64,000 nt of DNA. It comes from Bacteroidales bacterium. Its GTDB lineage: Bacteria; Bacteroidota; Bacteroidia; Bacteroidales; UBA932. The DNA lies in contig JAAZIA010000030.1 in the NCBI GenBank assembly GCA_012510445.1, positions 1 to 64,000 on the forward strand. Reading direction: 5' to 3'. The translations under genes and the position numbers were made by a program. Below the pieces are notes generated by a model, which saw only the letters and a program-made list of their open reading frames with translations, was not told the origin of the DNA and searched no databases. Shown in pieces: positions 18,222 to 24,837 of this stretch (position 1 is its first letter; each line of letters starts with the position of its first letter).

Positions 18222-19386
18222 ACAGAGGCTCTGCATACGCCTTCACGTCTTCTTCTTCAATAGTTCCTCCCTTGGATAAAATGATAAGCCGTTCAATAAC
18301 GTTCCTCAACTCACGTACATTCCCCGTCCAATTGAGCTTCTGCAACTCTTCCAATGCTTGAGGGGTAATTTCTCTGACGGCTGTTCCATACTCCATGCAA
18401 ATTTGTTCTATGAAATACTCGGCAAGCAGAGGAATATCTTCTTTGCGCTCCGCCAAAGGCGGCACGTGAATAAGGATAACGCTCAGGCGGTGGTACAAGT
18501 CTTCCCGGAACGTGCCTTTATTGATTTCTTGGACCAAGTCTTTGTTGGTTGCCGTAATCACCCTTACGTTCACATGAATGTCTTTGTCCGACCCCACCCT
18601 GGAAATTTTATTCTCTTGCAACACGCGCAGGACTTTCGCCTGAGCAGCCAAAGACATGTCTCCTATCTCGTCAAGAAACAACGTCCCTCCGTCTGCCTGC
18701 TCAAATTTTCCTTTGTGCTGCCTGATGGCAGAGGTAAAAGAACCTTTTTCGTGTCCAAAAAGCTCGCTTTCAATAAGTTCCCCCGGTATAGCAGCGCAGT
18801 TCACCTCTACAAATGGCATGTTTGAACGGTTGCTTTTTTCGTGAAGCCACCTGGCTACCAGTTCTTTTCCCGTACCGTTTGAACCTGTAATCAACACTCT
18901 GGCATCGGTAGCCGCCACGCGGTCAATCATATCCCAAATGCGGTTGATCGCCTCTGATTTTCCGATAAGAGGAGGTACCTTTCCTTCCTTTCTTCTTAGC
19001 TTTTTATTTTCTTGTACCAGGGTAGTCCTGTCGTTGGCATTTCTTATGGTAATGAGTATCCTATTCAGGTCCAAAGGTTTTTCAATAAAATCGTAGGCTC
19101 CTTTTTTAATGCACTCAACGGCTGTATCTATATTCCCGTGACCCGAAATCATGATCACCGGCACATCAAGCCTCATTTCCTGAACCTTTTCCAGCACCTC
19201 TATACCGTCTATACCGGGCATCTTGATATCACAAAACACCGTATCTATCGGCTCTTTCCCGTTTTCTAAAACTGCTAGGCCCTGCTCGCCGTTCTCGGCA
19301 AGCACCACCTTGTACCCTTCATACTCCAGGATCTCTTTAAGTGTATTACGAATGCTTTTTTCGTCGTCAATAATCAATATGTTCAT
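18214..19386 (-). CDS. NtrC-family response regulator lacking the DNA-binding domain
   Basis: A 390-residue protein. The receiver domain (1-120) has the acidic pair DDE (7-9), phosphoacceptor Asp53 in CDIKMPG, and KP (103-104). The AAA+ domain (about 139-370) has Walker A GSNGTGKE (168-175), Walker B TLFLDEIGD (235-243) and GNVREL. The sigma-54 contact loop reads GSFTSA (215-220) instead of the canonical GAFTGA. The protein ends about 15 residues after the AAA+ lid (KGGTIEEEDVKAYAEPLFK), so the C-terminal Fis-type helix-turn-helix is absent. It may act from solution on sigma-54 RNA polymerase or by protein contacts. It converges on the kinase gene. Confidence 0.9.
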   Translation of the reverse strand: MNILIIDDEKSIRNTLKEILEYEGYKVVLAENGEQGLAVLENGKEPIDTVFCDIKMPGIDGIEVLEKVQEMRLDVPVIMISGHGNIDTAVECIKKGAYDFIEKPLDLNRILITIRNANDRTTLVQENKKLRRKEGKVPPLIGKSEAINRIWDMIDRVAATDARVLITGSNGTGKELVARWLHEKSNRSNMPFVEVNCAAIPGELIESELFGHEKGSFTSAIRQHKGKFEQADGGTLFLDEIGDMSLAAQAKVLRVLQENKISRVGSDKDIHVNVRVITATNKDLVQEINKGTFREDLYHRLSVILIHVPPLAERKEDIPLLAEYFIEQICMEYGTAVREITPQALEELQKLNWTGNVRELRNVIERLIILSKGGTIEEEDVKAYAEPLFK

Positions 19387-19405
19387 ACTTCCCTCTTTTC
19401 AAATG

Positions 19406-19413
19406 CAAAGATA
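19406..19413 (-). promoter_or_regulatory. -7 box (TAtcTTTG) for the response regulator
   Basis: Minus-strand TATCTTTG, a full consensus match, 19 nt before the regulator ATG at 19386. Confidence 0.5.
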
Positions 19414-19443
19414 ACGCGAATTTCAGAAATAGCAGATTTTCGT

Positions 19444-19451
19444 TACTTTTG
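19444..19451 (+). promoter_or_regulatory. -7 box (TActTTTG) for cmk
   Basis: A full consensus match that ends only 9 nt before the cmk ATG at 19461, so the transcript start should lie within a few nucleotides of the start codon. Confidence 0.55.
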
Positions 19452-19460
19452 AAAGAGATT

Positions 19461-20162
19461 ATGAAAAAAATGATCATTGCCATTGACGGACACTCTTCCA
19501 CGGGAAAGAGTACTTTTGCCAAAGCCATTGCCAAAGTTATGAGTTATACGTACCTAGACTCGGGAGCGTTGTACAGAGGGGTTACTTTATACGCTCTGGA
19601 AGAAGGCCTGTTTTGTAAGAACGGACGTCCTCGTACCCGGGAACTCATTCGCCAACTGAATAACATTCAGCTAACGTTCCGTAAGGACCCCGTCTCTGGG
19701 GAAAACCGTACGTACTTGAACGGTAAAGACGTAGAACATAACATCAGAAGCCTGGAAGTATCCGACAAGGTCAGTCCCGTATCTGAAATCCCCGAGGTTA
19801 GGGATTTTGTAGATAAACTGCTGGTGCAATGGGGCGAAAAAAAAGGAATCGTTATGGATGGTCGAGATATTGGAACGGCTGTTTTTCCAAAAGCCGAGGT
19901 AAAAATCTTCATGACGGCACCGGCAGAAATCCGAGCCCAAAGGCGTCTTGATGAACTGCTGTCGCAAGGCCGGCCTGCCACGTATGAAGACGTACTTGAC
20001 AACATCCGCAAACGAGACCACATAGATTCCAGCCGCACAAAACACCCGCTCAAACAAGCCTCGGACGCCCTGCTGCTGGACAACGGCAACATGAGTGTAG
20101 AAGAACAAATGGATTGGTTTAAAAAACTAATGAAAGAGACATGGGATATCACGTTACCATAG
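19461..20162 (+). CDS. cmk: cytidylate kinase
   Basis: A 233-residue (d)CMP kinase of the adenylate-kinase-like P-loop family. The P-loop is GHSSTGKST (10-18); YLDSGALYRG, VVMDGRDIGTAVFPKAEVKIFMTA and RAQRRLDEL carry the nucleotide and substrate arginines. The ATG at 19461 (MKKMIIAIDG) lies just after a TActTTTG box; an upstream TTG at 19449 falls inside that box and is rejected. The 3' end overlaps ispH by 22 bp. Confidence 0.95.
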   Translation: MKKMIIAIDGHSSTGKSTFAKAIAKVMSYTYLDSGALYRGVTLYALEEGLFCKNGRPRTRELIRQLNNIQLTFRKDPVSGENRTYLNGKDVEHNIRSLEVSDKVSPVSEIPEVRDFVDKLLVQWGEKKGIVMDGRDIGTAVFPKAEVKIFMTAPAEIRAQRRLDELLSQGRPATYEDVLDNIRKRDHIDSSRTKHPLKQASDALLLDNGNMSVEEQMDWFKKLMKETWDITLP

Positions 20163-21025
20163 ATAAAAAATCGGGATTCTGCTCCGGTGTTATTCGAGCC
20201 ATACGGTGTGCAGAAAAAGCCCTAGAAGGAAACAAAAAAGTGTATTCATTGGGAGCCATTGTACACAACAACGAAGAATTACGAAGGTTGCAAGAGAAAG
20301 GCCTCAACGTTATCAAACATATAGACTTGTCCACCCTGCCTAAAGACGCCACCGTACTCGTTAGGGCCCATGGCGAACCTCCTGCTACGTACGCACAAAT
20401 TGAGCAACACGGGTTGCATTTGCTGGAATGTACGTGCCCCGTTGTACTCAAACTGCAAAAAAAGATCAAACAAGAATACACCCGCATTAAGCCTAAAGAC
20501 GGACAAATCATCCTCTTTGGAAAAAAAGGACATGCAGAGGTGGATGGCCTCATTGGCCAAGTAGGTGGAGACGCCGTAGTTATTGAAAACCAAACAGAAG
20601 TAAAAGACATCGAATTTACAGGCGGCCCCGTATCTCTTTTTTCTCAAACCACAAAGAACCCGGTGGAGTACAAGGCGACGGCCCTTGAGCTGAAAGAAAC
20701 CATGAAAAGCCGAGGCCTCGACCCCTCTCTTTTAAAAACATTCAACACCATTTGTGCTCAAGTGGACAGCAGGCATGAAGAATTGGCTCGTTTTGCACGC
20801 AGCCACTCCCTCATCCTTTTTGTGGCCGGCAAAGAAAGCTCCAACGGCAAGGTCCTTTTTCAAACGTGCAAAGAAGCCAACCCGCGCAGCTATGCCATAG
20901 AAAACCCCGGAGACATTTCTCCCCAATGGTTTACCCCCGGCGATACCGTAGGTGTTTGCGGTGCCACCTCCACTCCCTTCTGGCTTATGGAAGAAGTAGC
21001 AGAAACCGTACATAATATGCGGTGA
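20141..21025 (+). CDS. ispH: 4-hydroxy-3-methylbut-2-enyl diphosphate reductase
   Basis: A 294-residue iron-sulfur enzyme for the last step of the MEP isoprenoid pathway. The three cluster cysteines are visible: Cys14 in KSGFCSGV, Cys99 in CTCP, and Cys205 in FNTICAQVDSR. YSLGAIVHN and RAHGEPP are also typical. Length is normal for the Bacteroidetes form. The start is inside the cmk 3' end. It is followed by the priA-like gene after a short tandem repeat. Confidence 0.95.
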   Translation: MGYHVTIDKKSGFCSGVIRAIRCAEKALEGNKKVYSLGAIVHNNEELRRLQEKGLNVIKHIDLSTLPKDATVLVRAHGEPPATYAQIEQHGLHLLECTCPVVLKLQKKIKQEYTRIKPKDGQIILFGKKGHAEVDGLIGQVGGDAVVIENQTEVKDIEFTGGPVSLFSQTTKNPVEYKATALELKETMKSRGLDPSLLKTFNTICAQVDSRHEELARFARSHSLILFVAGKESSNGKVLFQTCKEANPRSYAIENPGDISPQWFTPGDTVGVCGATSTPFWLMEEVAETVHNMR

Positions 21026-21030
21026 ACAAT

Positions 21031-21078
21031 ATGCACGGAACGAATTATGCCAGGAACAAACTATGCACAGAACAAACT
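21031..21078 (+). repeat. three 16-bp tandem repeats spanning the priA-like start
   Basis: Three units of 16 bp (starting 21031, 21047, 21063), each beginning ATGC and carrying a GAACnAA core, with a partial unit before them. The period is not a multiple of three, so the ATGs are in different frames; only those at 21063 and 21084 are in frame with the gene. Confidence 0.7.
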
Positions 21079-23006
21079 ATGCGATGAAAGACACGTATGC
21101 GCACATACTTTTTCCTTTGGCTTTGGATAGTGAATTTACTTACCGGATCCCCCCGGAACTTGCCCCGGCAGCCGCGCCGGGAAAACAAGTAACGGCCCCG
21201 GTGGGCAATCGCATCCAAACAGGAATTATCACGTACATTTTTGACACTCCGCACACCCTTGACGCTCCACACAGCCATGACGCTGCACCCACTTTGGATG
21301 CTAAGCGCACCTTGAGCGTTGCGCCCATCTCTGACATGGCACCCGTTCTTGAAAAAGAGCTTGAACTGCTTTCCAGAAGCGACATAAAGAACATCCTGAG
21401 CATAGAGGAAAAGTTACCTGTTGTTCCGGAAAAAACACTCCGTTTCTGGCATTGGATAGCCTCCTACTACCTCTGCCCCACAGGCCTAGTCGCCAAAATG
21501 GCCTCTTCCTCCTGGAAATTCAAACGCCGCGCACCCGCCCTGGAAGAAACTTCAGAAGAAGCTTTGGCCAACGCTTCGGAAGAAACTCCGGCACAAGCTC
21601 CGGAAGAAGCTTCGGCCAACGCTTCGGCAAGCACTTCGCTCCCTCTTCCTTCAGCAGAGCTTCCGCTTTACCTGCAACTCGGCAAACGCACAGAAATTTA
21701 TAAAAAAGAAATTCTGGCAGCTATTCATACCGGAAAACAATGCCTGGTTTTATGCCCCGATATGGTTTCCTGCGAAGCCCTTTACAATGCTCTGTTGCCG
21801 GGGTTGGAAGACCGGCTGTTTTGTTTCCATTCCAAAAGAACAGCCAAGGAACTGGGCAGGGCCAGAAGGGAATTGTATGCGGGTTACCCTTGCGCAGTGG
21901 TAGGCATGCACCAGGCGCTTTTGTTGCCATTTACTCACCCGGAACTTATCATTGTTGAACGCGAAGAACATCCCGGCCACAAGAAAACAGACGCCCTTCC
22001 TTTACTTCACGGCAGAGACACAGCTTTAATGCTGGGACATATGTTTGCATCTCGTGTGATTTTGGGCTCTGCCTCGCCTTCCCTAGAAACGTTGTACAAC
22101 CTTTACCTCGGCAAGTACAAGATGTATCCCGACATTCCTACGCCCGAGCTTTCTTTCCAACAAGTAACCGTCATCAATACTTCCCTATCTTACCCGGCTG
22201 TCTCTGCAGCCAAACCCATAGATTTCCGTACCCGGGAAAAGATAGACCAATGCAAAGCAGAAGGCAGGGAGGTATTGCTAATCCAGGGTGATCCCTCTTT
22301 ATGGGAGGAATTCTCGGAAGAAGAAAACATCACAGGGTGCCGCCCCTTCCAAACACACCATCATCTGAAACCAAACATTGGGCTCATTTGTTTTTTGGGC
22401 ATGGATATCTTTCTGTCCGCTAAGAATTTTCGCGCGGCAGAACAAGCCTTCCACCTGATGGCAGATATCCTCTGTTGGGTAGCCGCACAACCTACCGCTG
22501 ATCCTGACTCCACATCTGCTACTGACCCCACATCTATTCCTAAAGCTGCTCCTGAAGCTGCACCAGTTACTGAACTCATTTCTGTTCCCGAATCTTCCCC
22601 TGTTACTATTTGTGTCCAGACTGCTAACGTGGAGCATCCATTTTTTGAATACCTGCAAACAGGGAAGATGGAAAGCACTTTTTCCTCTTTATTGCAAGAA
22701 AGGCAAATGTTCCGTTACCCGCCTTATACACGCCTGATCCATATTACCGTATGGCATCACAATAAAACAGTAGCAGAAGAAAAAATAAAACAGTTGCATT
22801 CGCAGCTTCTAAAAGCCGGCACAGGCATACGTATAGAAGGCCCGTTCGTACCTACTGTATGGCGCTCCCTCCATTTCACCTATCGCCTGCAATACACCTT
22901 ACCCAAAACCTCTAAAGCTCAGGACATCAAAAACACCATTGCCGCTGTCATCAAAGACACCTCCCTAGCCCCCGCCAGATACAGAGTAGATGTAGATCCC
23001 GGGTAG
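21063..23006 (+). CDS. priA: PriA-like protein without helicase motifs (degenerate primosomal protein N')
   Basis: A 647-residue protein recognisable as PriA by its N-terminal DNA-binding domain (YAHILFPLALDSEFTYRIP, RFWHWIASYYLC), motif III LGSASPSLETLYN (334-346) and C-terminal domain (LLQERQMFRYPPYTRLIHIT at 543-562, ending RYRVDVDPG). Motifs for catalysis are gone. Walker A GxTxSGKTE is replaced by LQLGKRTEIY (204-213), DEEH by EREEH (299-303), and the eight-cysteine zinc module and the arginine finger VAGRAGR are absent (residues 450-475 read IFLSAKNFRAAEQAFHLMADIL and CW). Three low-complexity inserts lie at about 61-97, 157-194 and 476-515. There is no frameshift or internal stop, so it looks maintained. 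It may be a loading factor without unwinding activity. The start could also be the Met at 21084. Confidence 0.75.
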   Translation: MHRTNYAMKDTYAHILFPLALDSEFTYRIPPELAPAAAPGKQVTAPVGNRIQTGIITYIFDTPHTLDAPHSHDAAPTLDAKRTLSVAPISDMAPVLEKELELLSRSDIKNILSIEEKLPVVPEKTLRFWHWIASYYLCPTGLVAKMASSSWKFKRRAPALEETSEEALANASEETPAQAPEEASANASASTSLPLPSAELPLYLQLGKRTEIYKKEILAAIHTGKQCLVLCPDMVSCEALYNALLPGLEDRLFCFHSKRTAKELGRARRELYAGYPCAVVGMHQALLLPFTHPELIIVEREEHPGHKKTDALPLLHGRDTALMLGHMFASRVILGSASPSLETLYNLYLGKYKMYPDIPTPELSFQQVTVINTSLSYPAVSAAKPIDFRTREKIDQCKAEGREVLLIQGDPSLWEEFSEEENITGCRPFQTHHHLKPNIGLICFLGMDIFLSAKNFRAAEQAFHLMADILCWVAAQPTADPDSTSATDPTSIPKAAPEAAPVTELISVPESSPVTICVQTANVEHPFFEYLQTGKMESTFSSLLQERQMFRYPPYTRLIHITVWHHNKTVAEEKIKQLHSQLLKAGTGIRIEGPFVPTVWRSLHFTYRLQYTLPKTSKAQDIKNTIAAVIKDTSLAPARYRVDVDPG

Positions 23007-23013
23007 CTACATA

Positions 23014-23137
23014 TTAGTGCGTCGCACTAAGCAGTCAACCTCCTGTACCATAGCCAATTATCGAAAACGTCCCCCAGGGGCACGTTTTAAGTAACATGCA
23101 GTAGTTCAGCAGATTAACCTCCGAGTGCGACGCACTC
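23014..23137. repeat. 124-bp palindrome-ended repeat, copy 1
   Basis: The left end is TTAGTGCGTCGCACTAA and the right end is GAGTGCGACGCACTC; each is itself an odd-centred perfect palindrome, and together they give 13-bp terminal inverted repeats (AGTGCGTCGCACT). The centre holds AAAACGT...ACGTTTT arms around a C-run/G-run. No open frame of note. Copy 2 lies at 24628-24751 in direct orientation: same length, 12 substitutions, all transitions. Confidence 0.85.
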
Positions 23138-23148
23138 AATTAAATTCT

Positions 23149-23156
23149 TATATTTA
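23149..23156 (+). promoter_or_regulatory. candidate -7 box (TAtaTTTA) for the FISUMP gene pair
   Basis: Seven of eight positions fit the -7 consensus pattern, with A replacing the last G. It lies just outside repeat copy 1 and 19 nt before the first FISUMP start. Confidence 0.3.
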
Positions 23157-23175
23157 CGTAGTAAAACCTCATGTT

Positions 23176-23823
23176 ATGAAGAAAATTTTATTTGCTTTAC
23201 TTGCGTTTGCACTATTCTATTCCTGTACCCCACAAGAAGTTCCTATTTTTACTTTTACGGACAGCCGTGACGGGAAGGAATACAAGATGGTAAAAATCGG
23301 CACACAAATCTGGATGGCAGAAAACTTGGCATTTATGCCTTATGTCACAAATCTTAGTGAAGAGGTTACAACAAAGAAGCAATACTTTGTATACGATTAT
23401 GACGGTGGAGACTTGGCTGCAGCCAAAGCAACGGAAAATTACGAAACATATGGTGCACTGTACAATTGGCATGCGGCTCTGACTGCTTGTCCGGACGGCT
23501 GGCATTTGCCCACACATGAGGAATGGAAGCAATTGGCCGGTCATGTTAAAAATAATGTAGGAGGCAGATTAAAAGCCATTACCCACTGGAAAGAACCGAA
23601 CATCAACGCCAACAACAGAAGCGGGTTTTCAGCCCTTCCGGGAGGAGCGCTTTCGCATCCGTTACAATATCGAGATATAGGGGAAGCAGGGTATTGGTGG
23701 ACGGCTACAGCTGATGATCAAGAAAATGCACGTTGTCTTGAGTTAAGTTATCAACACAATGTGGGTCTGGAGACGCAAACTTTTAAAGCAGACGGGCTTT
23801 CTGTACGATGTGTAAGAAATTGA
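23176..23823 (+). CDS. FISUMP-domain lipoprotein 1
   Basis: A 215-residue predicted lipoprotein: MKKILFALLAFALFYSC, with lipobox cysteine Cys17. The rest is a single 'Fibrobacter succinogenes major paralogous' (FISUMP) domain: RDGKEYKMVKIGTQIWMAENLA (31-52), YGALYNWHAALTACPDGWHLP (92-112), SGFSALPGG and the C-terminal LSVRCVRN. The domain is common in surface or periplasmic proteins of Fibrobacter and Bacteroidetes; its function is not established. The ATG at 23176 sets the signal peptide correctly; a longer frame upstream would reach into the repeat and is rejected. It is 20 bp from its paralogue. Confidence 0.88.
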   Translation: MKKILFALLAFALFYSCTPQEVPIFTFTDSRDGKEYKMVKIGTQIWMAENLAFMPYVTNLSEEVTTKKQYFVYDYDGGDLAAAKATENYETYGALYNWHAALTACPDGWHLPTHEEWKQLAGHVKNNVGGRLKAITHWKEPNINANNRSGFSALPGGALSHPLQYRDIGEAGYWWTATADDQENARCLELSYQHNVGLETQTFKADGLSVRCVRN

Positions 23824-23843
23824 TAAGACTAAGACGAATAATT

Positions 23844-24578
23844 ATGAAAAAAATGATGTTTCTCTTATTTGCAGGAATTATGTTGCAAACATGTATTCCT
23901 AATGACGCTTTGGATATAGATGGTGTTTTTGGAGTGTGTATTGATACCAGGGATGGCAATGTGTACAAGACAGTAAACATTGGAGGACAAACCTGGATGG
24001 CTAGGAATTTAGCTTACTTGCCCACCGTAACAAGTCAAAGCATGAAATCCACAAAAATCCCTTGTTACTATGTATATGGATACAGCGGAACAGATGTAAA
24101 AGAAGCCAAGAAAAATTCCAATTACCGTAAACTTGGGGTTTTGTATAACTGGCAGGCAGCCAAGATTGCTTGTCCTTCCGGGTGGCATTTGCCTAATGAT
24201 TATGAATGGGAACAATTGCAGGGTTATTTGCTGAACAATGGATACAATTTCGATGGTACGTCAGGAGATGAAGATCAAAAAATTGCTAAATCCATGGCTG
24301 ACAGCAAGGAGTGGAAATATTCCTCGGTTGAGGGAGCTGTTGGCAATAGCGATTATCCCGATTTTATAAATAAATCGGGTTTTTCTGCTTTACCGGGAGG
24401 TTATTATAGTTTTCTCAAAGACTTTAAAGGTGTTGAAACCGATGCTTTTTGGTGGGGATCCATTTTTCTTGTCAATGTCACAGCTCGAGCTTGGTATTTG
24501 TTTTACGATTCTCCAAAATTGCACAATTACGTAGATACCTCAGATCACGGTTTTTCAGTACGTTGTATAAAAGACTAA
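23844..24578 (+). CDS. FISUMP-domain lipoprotein 2
   Basis: A 244-residue paralogue of the preceding gene. The signal MKKMMFLLFAGIMLQTC places the lipobox cysteine at residue 17, as in its neighbour. FISUMP motifs: RDGNVYKTVNIGGQTWMARNLAYLP (36-60), LGVLYNWQAAKIACPSGWHLP (98-117), SGFSALPGGYY and GFSVRCIKD at the end. It carries an extra segment of about 30 residues (about 125-160) that is absent from lipoprotein 1. The pair probably arose by tandem duplication; the extent of divergence suggests this was not recent. Role unknown, presumably anchored in the outer membrane or inner face of it. Confidence 0.88.
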   Translation: MKKMMFLLFAGIMLQTCIPNDALDIDGVFGVCIDTRDGNVYKTVNIGGQTWMARNLAYLPTVTSQSMKSTKIPCYYVYGYSGTDVKEAKKNSNYRKLGVLYNWQAAKIACPSGWHLPNDYEWEQLQGYLLNNGYNFDGTSGDEDQKIAKSMADSKEWKYSSVEGAVGNSDYPDFINKSGFSALPGGYYSFLKDFKGVETDAFWWGSIFLVNVTARAWYLFYDSPKLHNYVDTSDHGFSVRCIKD

Positions 24579-24590
24579 CATTGTCATGGT

Positions 24591-24609
24591 CGCTAGATTG
24601 AATCTAGCG
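24591..24609. repeat. 19-bp perfect palindrome after the FISUMP pair
   Basis: CGCTAGATT-G-AATCTAGCG lies 12 bp after the second FISUMP stop. It has the same single-base-centre design as the repeat ends but a different sequence. It could end transcription as a hairpin, but no T-tract follows. Confidence 0.5.
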
Positions 24610-24627
24610 CGCCAAAGCACCCGGAAA

Positions 24628-24751
24628 TTAGTGCGTCGCACTAAGCAGTTAACCCCCTGTGTCATAGCTGATTATTGAAAACGTCCCCCGGGGGCACGTT
24701 TTGAGTAACATGCAGTAGTTCAATAGATTAACCCCCGAGTGCGACGCACTC
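24628..24751. repeat. 124-bp palindrome-ended repeat, copy 2
   Basis: Direct copy of 23014-23137, same length without indels, 112 of 124 positions identical. The terminal palindromes are unchanged; the differences are internal. All 12 are purine-purine or pyrimidine-pyrimidine changes. Confidence 0.85.
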
Positions 24752-24765
24752 AATTGCTAGCACAC

Positions 24766-24796
24766 AAAAAAAAGAAAGAAGGAGCTGCGAAGCAGC
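24766..24796 (-). terminator. possible intrinsic terminator for mltD
   Basis: On the minus strand GCTGC-TTC-GCAGC (24796-24784) is followed, after about ten pyrimidine-rich bases, by eight T (24773-24766). The distance between stem and T-run is longer than ideal. Confidence 0.4.
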
Positions 24797-24837
24797 GCTT
24801 TAAAATGCGCCAAAATCCAAGAGCACTGGGTAAGAAA

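Noticed and set aside
21063..23006. PriA-like gene as a plain pseudogene
   Set aside because: The 647-codon frame is uninterrupted and terminal domains are well preserved, so decay by frameshift or stop is not supported.
23014..24751. Repeats as a CRISPR array or integron attC sites
   Set aside because: Only two copies, 1.6 kb apart, 124 bp long with genes between them; no regular spacers, no attC core GTTRRRY pair and no integrase beside them.
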